Assembly: GCA_021234155.1 (NCBI GenBank)
Contig: JAJEKV010000047.1
Span: forward strand, 8,782,033 to 8,846,032
Length of the DNA: 64,000 nt
Reading direction: 5' to 3'
DNA from: Isoetes taiwanensis
Taxonomy: Eukaryota > Streptophyta > Lycopodiopsida > Isoetales > Isoetaceae
A model generated the notes under the pieces. It was not told the origin of the DNA and did not search any database. It saw only the letters and a list, made by a program, of their open reading frames with translations. Position 1 is the stretch's first letter. Each line of letters opens with the position of its first letter. Positions 46,553 through 57,995 of the stretch are shown here, piece by piece. Made by a program: the position numbers and the translations under genes.

Positions 46553-47347
46553 TTACTCCTCCTTTGGAAGGGCTTTTTTTGCCAATTTTTGTTCTACCTG
46601 CTGACCTTTGCTTGGGCCTCTTGCATAGAACCTCAACAATCCAGCCCAGAGCTTGTAAACCCAAACAAAGCTTCCAAAGATTGCAAGGGCACTCTTGGCC
46701 ATCCATAAAAAGGTGAGCCATCTAGGTATGGAACCATCTGCACCTCCTAACAAGTAGAATTTGCTAAGCTGCCAGACCACCCAAGGCCCCAATACTCCCC
46801 TGAAGAATGTGAACATTACAGTGAAAAAAGGAGATAGGGTTACATAAATTTTCTTCGCCGTCGGGCTCCTATCCCTTCCCATCCTTGCAATTGTCCACAC
46901 ATTCTGAAAAGGGCTTGTTACCTCCCCCACAGCAATCAAAGCACTTACAGATTTGCCACCATGCCCTACAAAATACCTGCATGATGCCATGTATGTTGAA
47001 GTTGCTACGTGATGAAAAATAAAAAGATAATCATTTGGCACTGCATAGAGATAATGTGCCAGATCCACCAAGAAATATGCAATGCTGTACTCCATTAGTA
47101 TATTCTCAAATCTGGTATTTGGGGCATCCAGCTTCCATTTTGTTGAATAAACATCATATGCCGCCATCACTGTTGTCACAGTTCCATGGAGTAGAGATGT
47201 GCAGCAACTTGCTGCTTCATAGCGGAATTTGCCCTTCCATTTAGAAAAAAAAACAAAGTATCCCAACGCATATGTCACAATAAAAGTCAAGATAGACATA
47301 ATCAGAATAAGCGACATTCTGTCTAAAAAGGACTCTGCTTCCATCAT
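46553..47347 (-). CDS. TLC-domain membrane protein, intact (264 aa)
   Basis: A single uninterrupted frame runs from ATG 47,347 to the stop at the low end. After a short start the protein has a hydrophobic helix (LILIMSILTFIVTYALGYFV) and several further membrane segments. The TLC core includes CCTSLLHGTVTTVMAAYDVY, then YSIAYFLVDLAHYLY then DYLFIFHHVATSTYMASC. The HH pair of TLC proteins is kept. A later segment reads PFFTVMFTFFRGVLGPWVVW, and a Lys/Gln-rich cytosolic tail ends KKALPKEE. Its length fits plant TLC (TRAM/LAG1/CLN8) proteins of the TLCD/TMEM56 type, thought to act in ER or plasma-membrane lipid handling. It lacks the longer layout of LAG1 ceramide synthases. An alternative start is the second Met. 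It sits 480 bp beyond the Helitron end. Confidence 0.9.
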   Translation of the reverse strand: MMEAESFLDRMSLILIMSILTFIVTYALGYFVFFSKWKGKFRYEAASCCTSLLHGTVTTVMAAYDVYSTKWKLDAPNTRFENILMEYSIAYFLVDLAHYLYAVPNDYLFIFHHVATSTYMASCRYFVGHGGKSVSALIAVGEVTSPFQNVWTIARMGRDRSPTAKKIYVTLSPFFTVMFTFFRGVLGPWVVWQLSKFYLLGGADGSIPRWLTFLWMAKSALAIFGSFVWVYKLWAGLLRFYARGPSKGQQVEQKLAKKALPKEE

Positions 47348-47349
47348 CG

Positions 47350-47900
47350 CAGGAAAAAAAAGGAATAAATCCCTTGTTATAACCTATGCATGTCACCGGA
47401 AATACGGCCAAAACACCTCAGATAAAGACTCTGTTGAAGAAAACAAGGATTCTTCCAAAAATAGGAGGAAAAATGGTCTAAAAAAAGGCGAGGTACCGAG
47501 CAAAAGGTCAGAATATGAAAAGGTTTATTTCCATAGAATGAGGGCTACATACCGGCAATGGAATCGCCCTTTGCTGCGCCATAGCCGTTTACCTAACCTG
47601 GGATCTTGGAATGCCTGTGGACAATATATGCAAAAAAAAATGTTGGAATATTCAGGAAAGCTGGATCGATGATTAATAGTCAATAAAATTAGAAGCTAAA
47701 GGAAGTCGCAAAGCTAACCACGCAAATATTGGCCATCGTCGTGATTGAACCACACTAAAAGTGAAAAAAAAAAATAGCTGTGTCCTTGAAAACGCCCTGT
47801 ATTTTTTGTGGTTTAAATATGGCACCGAATAAATCGTGGATATGCTCACAAATATGCCGTGAATATCCTATAGTTCAATCACAACCGTGGTCAAGATATA
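47350..47900. other. Presumed upstream region of the TLC gene
   Basis: No core promoter could be fixed. A plus-strand ORF overlapping the coding start (47,229-47,672) is a shadow of the TLC gene plus AT-rich sequence. Confidence 0.3.
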
Positions 47901-47929
47901 TGGCGCTGGGTCACAAACCATCGCAGTCA

Positions 47930-48090
47930 ATGTCGGACGTGGGCATGTTATAGCCGGCCTTAAATGGCAAAAAATCTGCTAAGTCAACAAAAACTCCGTG
48001 TAATTTTTTTTTGGCGTGGCTATAACATGTCAAAGACACGGATATACCACGGATATGCCCGTGGCTACAACATGACGACGTCCGATATAT
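47930..48090. repeat. Inverted repeat, arms about 24 bp
   Basis: TCGGACGTGGGCATGTTATA followed by GCC (47,933-47,956) pairs with GGCTACAACATGACGACGTC followed by CGA (48,062-48,086) across about 105 bases. It may be the remains of a small inverted-repeat element. Confidence 0.5.
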
Positions 48091-48289
48091 ACGGGCTCCG
48101 TCACAAAAGGTGATGCCCATAGCATTACATGTCTTAAGGCTAAGCATATATGATGGGCCTCGTTCTGAGCATTCATGGCATGTTTCGCATTTGCATTTAT
48201 GGCAACAACATCTCCCCAACAGCCTAAAGCTGCAAACTTTAATGCTAGTTAATGTATGTTTGTAATGTCAATATTATGCCATGTCTCTC

Positions 48290-48310
48290 CTTTCTTTCTT
48301 TCTTTCTTTT
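48290..48310. repeat. (CTTT)n short microsatellite
   Basis: Five CTTT units. Confidence 0.9.
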
Positions 48311-48889
48311 TAAAAGGACATCTTTCAAAACTTATCTAGGTGGTGTGATACCTCTCCTCAACGTGGACCAATATTTTCATGGCACTTATGTGTGGAAAGA
48401 CTTTGACATTGTCATTGATTCTCTTTAACATTTTATGCAATAAATTAATATTTTTAGTAATGTTGTAATGGATCCATCGGAAATCACGTAAAGAGGACCC
48501 TAGGGTCCCTAGTGCTCTATCCATCCTAATCGCCCCAGCGCACTTAAAAAGAACCACCCTTGATCTTGTGACCATTGACAATTCTAAGAAAATATGGCAT
48601 GTACAAGTGGCATAAGCATAGAACAACAGAAAAATAAGAGGCACGACACTTATATACAATGGAAGTTCAACTTGTGCCATGTGAACATTACATTCCAACC
48701 AACACCATCATTGCTTTTCATAAAGTGACCTACAACACTTGAGAAGCATTAAAACTTTATATAATAGCAAGCTGCAAGGTTGCTTTCCAAAGAAGCAACC
48801 GAAATTCAAAATTGTACACACAGAAAGAGATCCACACCAACCAAGGGCAGTAGCAGATCATGCTCACATGCTATTGGGATGACCGGATG

Positions 48890-49560
48890 CAAGTTGCTAC
48901 AGTTGCCACAGCTTAGAGAGAAGCATAGCTCGCACGTGATTCACTTCGCCTCTAAATACCCCTCTATCTCGCATTGAAACATGAACATCTGGATCATCCA
49001 TCGTAGTCAACACTTCTTCAAGGGTGTCCACTGCATTGGTTAAACTAACAAATAGACTATGGACAATCCGCTAGGTTTGTGCTTTCATCCATTCATCATC
49101 AAAAAAGGCCTTGTGATCGGAGGAACAACTTCCAACAGCGCGTCCTCCTTCATATTCTCCATCCAAAGAAATAAAAGTCGGAGAATAATGGTGGGGGAAA
49201 CACATCCCTCCCTCCTTCGTTCCATGCGCTCTCAACATGGGGACTTGCAATACAAGATTCAACCAATTAGCAAGTTCAAACATGACAAAAAAAGGGAACT
49301 CGTGAATTAATATTATCCAATATGAAAGCCATGGTCTTGAATATCTAGAGAAATGTAATCTCTAAAGCAAGGCTGGATGCCATCTATAGGAGGAATTAAA
49401 GCGGATGTCTCCTCGTGATACTCTTCATCATCAGGATAATCGACCATGTCGACTGCATTATCATCCTCAGTACTGCTATTTTTTTCCTCTTCTAGCATTG
49501 CATCAAGTTTATTTAGCTCTTGGCAAGCCAGAGAATCCTCCCAAAGCTTCTCTCGTCTTT
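48890..49560 (-). pseudogene. Exons of an unrecognised host gene, interrupted on its 5' side by the copia insertion
   Basis: Minus-strand coding-like segments are: LNKLDAMLEEEKNSSTEDDN then AVDMVDYPDDEEYHEETSAL then IPPIDGIQPC (about 49,520-49,313); PMLRAHGTKEGGMCFPHHYS then PTFISLDGEYEGG (49,283-49,071); and NAVDTLEEVLTTMDDPDVHV then SMRDRGVFRGEVNHVRAMLL (49,040-48,905). They have strong protein-like composition with an acidic region. The family is not recognised. The 5' continuation lies beyond the insertion, at 59,076 onward. Whether the gene was still active before the insertion is unknown. Confidence 0.4.
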
Positions 49561-49641
49561 TCCACGTGGCATGACGTAAAAATTACTATCTATCCATCTA
49601 TTGACTTTTTCCCAAGAGGTAACCCATAAATCACACAGCGG
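49389..49641. repeat. Left copy of the 253-bp duplication flanking the copia insertion
   Basis: It begins GGAGGAATTAAAGCGGATGT and ends AAATCACACAGCGG. It is nearly identical to 57,996-58,026 plus 58,846-59,075 (with a hAT element between). The first 31 bases follow the right LTR end directly. Confidence 0.9.
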
Positions 49642-49701
49642 GCATCTTATGTTATCTGAACTGCTTAAACATTCTACAGATATTATAACATGAAGGGGAA
49701 G

Positions 49702-50428
49702 TGTTGAGATTATCATGTTATAATATTTAGTAAACTACAGCTCATGGTTCAAACATGCAGAAGTATATTCAAGCACTGAAAGCTTATGGTTGGTATTGTT
49801 GTGAGCATGAACAAAGCACTGGGATTTTATCTTCCCATAAGGATATCTGGTATGGTTGTGAGCATGCACAGAGCACTGGGATTTTATCTTCCCATAAGGA
49901 CATGTGATATTGCAAGTCTGTATGTCTGAGGAAGGCGATATCACGGAGAGATTTTATCTTCTCTCAAATGTCTGCTTAGACCATACAGAAAATAGACCAT
50001 TGAAACTTATGACTTGTTAATGGATGTAGTTATGAAATATTGTTTAAACAGATATATTGCAATGGTAAGGTTCGACCAATAGAAAAACTACAAGGCAATG
50101 TCGTGAAAATTTAGAAAGTGGCTATCTCGGCATCTCGGTGATGATCTACTGGATAAGAGATGAGATCGAAATAACTGTGGTTGGATCCGGAGTCAAGAGC
50201 AGATAGCCGATTGTGATGATGTGGACCTGAATAAACGAATACAGATATTTTGCAGTGCGAATCAGACAAGTTTAAGACATTGTGAAATGCTTATTTTCGA
50301 TTTCATTCAAAGTTCAATTTAAACATTCAAACCATTATAAAAGTTAAGCTAAGTTCTAAAGGTTGAATATTAGAAATATATCTTGATTGTATTTGCTAGA
50401 CAATCTAGATTATTCTCAATTTCTAACA
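49702..50428 (+). repeat. 5' LTR of the copia element
   Basis: It begins TGTTGAGATTATCATGTTAT and ends AATTTCTAACA. It contains two tandem copies of about 60 bp (TTGTGAGCATG..AGCACTGGGATTTTATCTTC, then CCATAAGGA), possibly enhancer-like. It matches 57,255-57,995 closely. Confidence 0.9.
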
Positions 50429-50465
50429 GTGGTATCAGAGCCACATCCACATCCACAATCTCATC

Positions 50466-51752
50466 ATGTCTAGCAGGTTTGGAGCAGCTCTTCTAAGTGG
50501 TGTCAAGATTTATCAAGGAGGTTCAGGATTTCAGATTTGGAAGGAACAAATTAAGAGTGTTTTGGAGAATGAAAATCTTTGGGAGCTGGTTAGCGAAGAA
50601 GTTGCTGGTGGTGCTGACTCCACTGCCACTAGTGAAACAAGTGATGTTCAGAATGCAGGAGCAGATGCAGCAAAGATAAAAGAAGCCTATGCTATTTTGA
50701 CAAGCAAGGTTGGTCCCTCTATACTTTTGAAGGTTAGAGGTAAGAGCCAAAAGGATATTTGGAAGTATATGCTTAAAAATTTTGAAGAAAAAACATCATC
50801 TCAGATTGATGTGTTAGACAAAGAATTAAGAAAACTGAGAGTTAAAGAGAATGATGATCTAACGGAATTTTTCTCTAAGTTTGACAATGTAGTGGCTGAT
50901 TTAGAAGGAGCAGGGGTACTGCTAACTGAACAGCAGAAAGTTCTCCATGTTGCAAGGGCTGTTGGTGCTAATGAACAGCTAGCTACTATCAGAAACGTAG
51001 CTAAGACTCGAGAAGTTGCTGAAGAGATGATAAGGACAGAAATTGAGCAGAAGAAAGTGTTTGAAGAAGATGATTCTAAAAATGCAGAAATCCTATTCAC
51101 TGGAAGAAGCAAGTTTCAAGGAGGCAATAATCCTAGATACCAAAATGAAGACAAGGGGAAGAGTAAGATAGGTCCTTGCTTTCATTGTAACATGCAGGGG
51201 CACTTGAAGATCGATTGTCCAAAACTTAAGGAAGTGGAATGTTACAATTGTGGTGGGAAAGGGCACTTTGCCAATAAGTGTTCGAGCCCTAAAAGGGGGA
51301 GGAGCAGCAATGCAAATAGAGGAAGCAAAGGAAAAAGTTACACTAGACAAGGAGCAGCAGCAATAAATCTCACTCAAGAACTAGGAGAAGAAAAATTGTC
51401 AGTAGAAGAGGATGAGACTGCTGAGGTAAGTAAATCTAACTTTATGTTTAAGACTGAGAATAACAATGATGACATGTTGGTGTTAGATAGTGGAGCAGAG
51501 AAAACAGTGATTAGCAGCAGAAGATTGTTGGGGGAATGTGATGGACGAGAGGGTGGCTTTGTCAAACTTGGCAATGGGGAGCTGCAGCAAGTGCATGATG
51601 TTGGTGTACTGGAATTATTCGATTTGGATGGCAAAGCAGTGAAGCTAAAAGATGTACTTTGTGTTCCTAGTTTAATAAGAAATTTGATTTCCATCAGTCA
51701 GTTGGTAGATTTGAGGTTATCTTTGACAATCTTCAATGTACTATTCTCATGA
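50466..51752 (+). CDS. Copia gag and protease (428 codons, then frameshift)
   Basis: It starts MSSRFGAALLSGVKIYQGGS, 23 bases after the primer site. The gag core (UBN2) includes KDIWKYMLKNFEEKTSSQID. Two CCHC knuckles follow: CFHCNMQGHLKIDC and CYNCGGKGHFANKC (residues about 238-272). The aspartic protease motif VLDSGAEKTVIS lies near residue 340 and LKDVLCVPSLIRNLISISQL near 400-420. The frame ends prematurely after a shift near 51,705. Beyond it the gag-pre-integrase region continues in another frame at 51,749. In intact copia elements gag and pol form one polyprotein. Here translation would stop after protease. Confidence 0.9.
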   Translation: MSSRFGAALLSGVKIYQGGSGFQIWKEQIKSVLENENLWELVSEEVAGGADSTATSETSDVQNAGADAAKIKEAYAILTSKVGPSILLKVRGKSQKDIWKYMLKNFEEKTSSQIDVLDKELRKLRVKENDDLTEFFSKFDNVVADLEGAGVLLTEQQKVLHVARAVGANEQLATIRNVAKTREVAEEMIRTEIEQKKVFEEDDSKNAEILFTGRSKFQGGNNPRYQNEDKGKSKIGPCFHCNMQGHLKIDCPKLKEVECYNCGGKGHFANKCSSPKRGRSSNANRGSKGKSYTRQGAAAINLTQELGEEKLSVEEDETAEVSKSNFMFKTENNNDDMLVLDSGAEKTVISSRRLLGECDGREGGFVKLGNGELQQVHDVGVLELFDLDGKAVKLKDVLCVPSLIRNLISISQLVDLRLSLTIFNVLFS

Positions 51753-54657
51753 ATAATGAAATCAAATTTGTTGGCAAGCGAGTTGGTAATCTTTTTGGGT
51801 TGGATAAAAACTGTTTGCCATTGATAAATAATATAAATGTCGCAGATTTGAGTATGTGGCATGATAGGTTAGGCCATACAAGCTTTAAGAACTTGGAAGT
51901 GATGGCAAAGGAGGGCATGATCAAATCTTCTCAAGTGAAAACAAATGGGCAGACCATATGCATTGGATGTATATTGGGAAAACATACGAGGCTTCCGTTC
52001 AAAAGAACATTCAAAAGAGCAAAAGGAGTTCTAGATTTAATTCACACGGACCTTTGCGGTCCCTTAAATGCCAGAAGCATAAATGGGAAGAGGTACTTTA
52101 TTACTTTCATAGATAATTTTAGTAGAAGGACCAAAGTATATTGTTTAAAAACTAAAGATCAAGCTTTTGAAGCATTTAAGTATTTTGCTAAAGAGGTTGA
52201 ATTAGAAACAGGAAAGAGAATAAAATGCATTCGTTCTGATCGAGGTGGTGAGTACTTGTCAAAGGAATTTAAATAGTATTGCTTAGAGCATGGAATCAAA
52301 AGGCAACTCACTTGCAGTGGTACACCTCAGCAAAATGGAGTAGCCGAGAGGAAGAACCAGACTATTTTAAATGCTGTAAGGGCAATGTTGAAGCATACTA
52401 GTTTGCCAAATTTCTTATGGGAAGAGGTAGTACGTACTGCAGTTCAAATTCAAAATGATCTACCTTCAGCTAGCATAAATGGATCAATCCCTGAGTTGTT
52501 ATGGTCAGGTACAAAACCAGCATATGACAAATACAAGGTATATGGTTGCTTGGCTTTCACTCACATTCCAGAGGATCAGAGGTTGAAGCTTGATAGTAGA
52601 TCATGGATCACGCATCTAGTGGGCTATGATGAAAATTCAAAAGGATATAGACTTTATGATCCAGCTAGAAGAAAGATTATTATAAGTAGAGATGTACTAT
52701 TTGATGAAACCCAAGTTTATAAAAGGGAAGTTAGGCAGGTGACACAAAACTGTACCAAGGAAAATCAGCAAACTCAAACTGGAAAAACAGTGATGCAAGA
52801 ATCAATTTTTGATGAAGAGCATGATGTTCTAATAAAGGATCATGATGCAGGCTCACAAGAGGAAGAGAACACTATGAAGGAGACACTCGAAGAAATGATG
52901 GAAGATGTACAAGGAAACAAGCCAAAGAGAGCCAAACGAACCCAAGCTCAAATACTACAAGAGGAAGCAAAGGTAAACACTGAGTTGTTTGGTAGAAATG
53001 TAACTGGTAGAAGTAAAAGGCTAGAACAAGAAGAGGAGAATATCCATGAAGTTGATATTGTAGAATTGCTAGCCACTTTAGAAGCCAATGCACCAAAGGA
53101 TATACAAGAAGCTCTAAATAGTGACGAATCAAAAGCATGGAAACTTGCTATGGAGGAGGAGATGGAGTCCTTCAATAGGACTGAAACATATGAACTTGTG
53201 GACAGACCCAAAGACAAAAATATTGTTGGCTGCAAATGGATCTACAAGATTAAGCAAGGAGCTGCTGGAGACAGACGTAAATATAAAGCAAGATTAGTTG
53301 CACAGGGCTATACACAAAAATATGGAATTGATTATGAAGATACATTCTTTGCTCTTGTAAAAATGACTAGTATTAGAATGCTCTTGGCTATGGCAAATGC
53401 TAAAAATTTAGAAGTGCATCATATGGACGTAAGTACTGCATTTCTAAATGCAAGATTAGAAGAAGAAATTTATATGAAACAGGCCCCTGGGTATGAAAAA
53501 GGAAAGGACAAGATTTGGAAGTTAAAACGCGCGGTATATGGCTTGAAGCAATCGCCCAGACAATGGCATTTGTGTATGGATTCTTTTTTGAAAGAACGGG
53601 ATTTTATTAAGCTCAAGGATGATGGCAACATCTACTTGTATAAACATGGAGAGGAGTACTGTTTTATAGCGTTCTATGTTGACGACAATATTATGGTTGC
53701 AAGTAATAATGATGTGTTGATCAAGTGCAAATCAATCTTAAAGGACAGTTCAAAAATGGACTTAGGGCCTCGAAAAAAAATTCTTAGGGATTGAAGTCAC
53801 AAGGGATAGAGAAAATAAGATATTAATGTTGTCACAGGGTCAAAACATTGATGGGATATTGAGAAGATTCAAAATGACGGAATGCAAACCTGTTAAGACT
53901 CCTATGATTGCAGGGAATAAGATACCAAAAAATGTTAAGTCCAAGCTCGGAGCAAGCAAAGCAAGAAATGGATACAGTGCCATATAGAGAGCTTATTGGG
54001 TGCCTCTTATATCTTTCAAACAGTACAAGACCTGATATAACGTTTGCAGTCAATGTTCTTAGTAGATACAACAATAACCCAGGAAGAGGTCACTGGTTAG
54101 CTGCTAAAAGAATATTAAGATACTTGAAAGGTACTAGAGATTATGGAATCGTATTCAATTCTGAAAATTTGGAGTTAGATGCCTTTTGTGATGCAGACTG
54201 GGGAGGAGATTTGGATGAAAGGAAGTCCACTAGTGGTTTTGTATTGATGCTTGGAGGAGGTCCTGTATCATGGAAGTGCAAGAAGCAACATTCAATTGCA
54301 ATGTCATCAGCCGAGGCAGAATACGCTGCCACGACTCTAGCTGCAAAGGAATTAATATGGAGCAGGAGGTTGCTTGCAGAACTTGGCATGAAACAAAGGG
54401 ATCCCATTCAGCTAAAGTGTGACAGCATGAGTTGCATAGCAATGACAAAGAATCCAATTTTGCATGAGCGTACCAAACATGTGGAATTAGAAATGCATTT
54501 CATTCGAGATGCAGTTAAGAAGAACATTATTCAGCTTCAAGTTGTAGGTACAAATGAGCAGGTGGCTGATATCCTCACAAAGTCCTTGACTGACAGGAAA
54601 TTTCAGTACTTGAGAGATCTACTGAACTGCACCATTATAAATCTACAGGCGAAGTAA
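51749..54657 (+). pseudogene. Copia integrase, reverse transcriptase and RNase H (broken pol)
   Basis: The pre-integrase zinc part has WHDRLGHTSFKNLEVMAKEG and ICIGCILGKH. The integrase core has HTDLCGPLNARSINGKRYFI and RSDRGGEYLSKEFK, then TAG at 52,274, then TPQQNGVAERKNQTILN. Reverse transcriptase starts VGCKWIYKIKQGAAGDRRKY and contains HHMDVSTAFLNARLEEEIYM, KRAVYGLKQSPRQWHL and the catalytic FYVDDNIMVAS. RNase H contains DAFCDADWGGDLDERKSTSG and SSAEAEYAATTLAAKELIW and ends near the purine tract. Besides the TAG there are frameshifts near 53,755 and 53,935. The element is therefore not autonomous. Confidence 0.9.
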
Positions 54658-54882
54658 TGGAAGTAATGGAATATAAAAGCTGTTATACTGTATTATCATG
54701 AAGAAATGTAAAATAATCTCCAGGCAGTCTGTCATAAAAGAGGAAGCAATACAATATTAAGAGATCTATGAAATCGGTTCTGATGAAATACAAAAGGAAA
54801 GTAGAAATCATGTGAGACTTGGGCATCTTATGTTATCTGAACTGCTTAAACATTCTACAGATATTATAACATGAAGAGGAAG

Positions 54883-54928
54883 TGTTGAGATTATCATGTT
54901 ATAATATTTAGTAGACTACAGCTCATGG
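54883..54928 (+). repeat. LTR stub (first 46 bp of the LTR)
   Basis: TGTTGAGATTATCATGTTAT continues as in the full LTRs to CAGCTCATGG, then changes abruptly to unrelated sequence. Confidence 0.9.
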
Positions 54929-55778
54929 CCCATAAGCCTGTCCCATAGGAAACAATTTGAGATTCCGCATCCAAATTTTGCGTCCATATCCTTGACAGCT
55001 TTTACGTAAAGTGCCCTCCCCAATGCTTAACACTCAGCAAACCTGCAAATAAGGTCAAGTGATAATCTAGATGACTTCCCAAGTCAAATATTTATATAGA
55101 TGACCCCCACGGCCAATCAGTCTCTCAGATCACCACGATCTGACTCCGCAATCCCAAGCGGGATGCTTTTGCGGTTCTCCATACTCAGGCTTAAAGGTTG
55201 GAATTTACACAGGCTCATATGACCAAGATGAACTTCTAGATATGGCAAGAGGTTATGGCGGGTAGTTTGGCTATAATGACAACGCAGAGCTCAATGTTTT
55301 GCAGCAGTGGTTTACTTGTCTCCATTACAAGCTATTTGTCTCCATGACAACTCATCTCCACGATAAACTACTTGTCTCCATGACAAGCTTTCCCATGACA
55401 ACCCAGCAGTCACCCTTATTATTCTATAATCCCCAAAGGATCATAGAAGTTTCTCCAATAATCCAAACTCGTTCACAACAAGTCGGTCCATATACTTCGA
55501 GCATTCTCCACGAAAGCACCGAGTTTTCTTTTCTCTGCTACTGATGCTCCAACTTCTCTTGGAGCAATAGTCACCAAATCCACCTCAGTTCCATTAACTG
55601 CTCTAATATTGAAACCATAAGATTTCTCTTCATGCATAAAAGCTTTTACTCCATTAAGATAATCCAGATCTGTTCTTGTGAAGCCCAAAGTGATAATCTC
55701 CTCTCACACTCTCACAGATTAGAGAGTCCAAATTCCACTGGTGATCCCATTGCCCATAGTTCCTAAAAGAATCGCAAA
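54929..55778. other. Foreign (host-like) segment inside the copia insertion
   Basis: This 850-bp stretch has no counterpart in the first copia copy. On the minus strand 55,688-55,473 encodes DYLNGVKAFMHEEKSYGFNI then RAVNGTEVDLVTIAPREVGA then SVAEKRKLGAFVENARS, a convincing protein segment of unknown family. A block of four TTGTCTCCATGACAAG-like units lies at 55,313-55,400. The right junction (GCTCTTGGCTATGG) shares about 10 bases with the copia sequence, hinting at joining by short homology. Confidence 0.7.
55473..55688 (-). pseudogene. Host-gene fragment captured between copia parts (unrecognised)
   Basis: 71-codon minus-strand frame, MGFTRTDLDYLNGVKAFMHE through ENARSIWTDLL. Composition and the segment NGTEVDLVTIAPREVGASV strongly suggest a genuine soluble enzyme or plastid-type protein, but I cannot name it. 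No start or stop context suggests a complete gene. Confidence 0.45.
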
Positions 55779-57073
55779 CCTCCGCTCTTGGCTATGGCAA
55801 ATGCTAAAAATTTAGAAGTGCATCATATGGATGTAAGTACTGCATTTCTAAATGCAAGATTAGAAGAAGAAATTTATATGAAACAGGCCCCTGGGTATGA
55901 AAAAGGAAAGGACAAGATTTGGAAGTTAAAACGCGCGGTATATGGCTTGAAGCAATCGCCCAGACAATGGCATTTGTGTATGGATTCTTTTTTTGAAAGA
56001 ACGGGATTTTATTAAGCTCAAGGATGATGGCAACATCTACTTGTATAAACATGGAGAGGAGTACTGTTTTATAGCGTTCTATATTGACGACAATATTATG
56101 GTTGCAAGTAATAATGATGTGCTGATCAAGTGCAAATCAATCTTAAAGGACAGGTTCAAAATGTCAGACTTAGGGCCTCTGAAAAAATTCTTAGGGATTG
56201 AAGTCACAAGGGATAGAGAAAATAAGATATTAATGTTGTCACAGGGTCAAAACATTGATGGGATATTGAGAAGATTCAAAATGACGGAATGCAAACCTGT
56301 TAAGACTCCTATGATTGCAGGGAATAAGATATCAAAAAAATGTTAAGTCCAAGCTCGGAGCAAGCAAAGCAAGAAATGGATACAGTGCCATATAGAGAGC
56401 TTATTGGGTGCCTCTTATATCTTTCAAACAGTACAAGACCTGATATAACGTTTGCAGTCAATGTTCTTAGTAGATACAACAATAACCCAGGAAGAGGTCA
56501 CTGGTTAGCTGCTAAAAGAATATTAAGATACTTGAAAGGTACTAGAGATTATGGAATCGTATTCAATTCTGAAAATTTGGAGTTAGATGCCTTTTGTGAT
56601 GCAGACTCGGGAGGAGATTTGGATGAAAGGAAGTCCACTAGTGGTTTTGTATTGATGCTTGGAGGAGGTCCTGTATCATGGAAGTGCAAGAAGCAACATT
56701 CAATTGCAATGTCATCACCGAAGGTAAGAATCTGCCGCCCGACTCTAGCGCAAAGGAATTAATATGGAGCAGGAGGTTGCTTGCAGAACTTGGCATGAAA
56801 CAAAGGGATCCCATTCAGCTAAAGTGTGACAGCATGAGTTGCATAGCAATGACAAAGAATCCAATTTTGCATGAGCGTACCAAACATGTGGAATTAGAAA
56901 TGCATTTCATTCGAGATGCAGTTAAGAAGAACATTATTCAGCTTCAAGTTGTAGGTACAAATGAGCAGGTGGCTGATATCCTCACAAAGTCCTTGACTGA
57001 CAGGAATTATAAATCTACAGGCGAAGTAATGGAAGTAATTGAATATAAAAGCTGTTATACTGTATTATCATGA
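55779..57073 (+). pseudogene. Second, partial copia pol (reverse transcriptase C-terminus and RNase H)
   Basis: It corresponds to 53,380-54,700 with near identity. Differences: an extra T at about 55,985 breaks the frame; the stretch after the RT active site (FYIDDNIMVAS) is intact where the first copy is shifted; about 25 scrambled bases near 56,715 replace the SSAEAEYAAT region; and a 34-base deletion lies near 57,003. Each copy thus retains parts that the other has lost. Confidence 0.9.
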
Positions 57074-57254
57074 AGAAATGTAAAATAATCTCCAGGCAGT
57101 CTGTCATAAAAGAGGAAGCAATACAATATTAAGAGATCTATGAAATCGGTTCCGATGAAATACAAAAGGAAAGTAGAAATCATGTGAGACTTGGGCATCT
57201 TATGTTATCTGAACTGCTTAAACATTCTACAGATATTATAACATGAAGAGGAAG

Positions 57255-57995
57255 TGTTGAGATTATCATGTTATAATATTTAGTAGACTACAGCTCATGG
57301 TTCAAACATGCAGAAGTATATTCAAGCACTGAAAGCTTATGGTTGGTATTGTTGTGAGCATGAACAGAGCACTGGGATTTTATCTTCCCATAAGGATATC
57401 TGGTATGGTTGTGAGCATGCACAGAGCACTGGGATTTTATCTTCCCATAAGGACATGTGATATTGCAAGTCCTGTACAAGCAGAGGCAGTATACGGAGAG
57501 GTTTTATCTTCTCTCAAATGTCTGCTTAGACCATGCAGAAAATAGACCATTGAAACTTATGACTTGTTAATGGATGTAGTTATGAAATATTGTTTAAACA
57601 GATATATTGCTTAAACAGATATATTGCAATGGTAAGGTTCGACCAATAGAAAAACTACAAGGCAATGTCGTGAAAATTTAGAAAGTGGCTATCTCGGCAT
57701 CTCGGTGATGATCTACTGGATAAGAGATGAGATCGAAATAACTGTGGTTGGATCCGGAGTCAAGAGCAGATAGCCGACTGTGATGATGTGGACCTGAATA
57801 AACGAATACAGATATTTTGCAGTGCGAATCAGACAAGTTTAAGACATTGTGAAATGCTTATTTTCGATTTCATTCAAAGTTCAGTTTAAACATTCAAACC
57901 ATTATAAAAGTTAATCTAAGTTCTAAAGGTTGAATATTAGGAATATATCTTGATTGTATTTGCTAGACAATCTAGATTATTCTCAATTTCTAACA
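57255..57995 (+). repeat. 3' LTR of the copia element (741 bp)
   Basis: Same ends as the 5' LTR. It carries an 18-base tandem duplication (AAACAGATATATTGC twice) near 57,597 and about 30 diverged bases near 57,470. Confidence 0.9.

Larger units (their letters stand above)
49642..57995 (+). mobile_element. Complex Ty1/copia insertion: LTR, internal, LTR stub, foreign segment, partial internal, LTR
   Basis: From the left: 60 bases of internal 3' end including the purine tract; LTR 49,702-50,428; primer site TGGTATCAGAGCC (50,430-50,442); gag-pol 50,466-54,657; an LTR stub of 46 bases (54,883-54,928); 850 bases of unrelated DNA (54,929-55,778); a second pol segment corresponding to 53,380 onward; and LTR 57,255-57,995. 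The left edge therefore starts inside the internal 3' end, not at an LTR. The two internal copies are almost identical, so duplication was recent. The flanks are a 253-bp direct duplication rather than 5 bp. Confidence 0.85.

Noticed and set aside
47229-47672. 147-codon plus-strand ORF
   Set aside because: Overlaps the TLC gene start on the opposite strand and continues through lysine-rich AT sequence.
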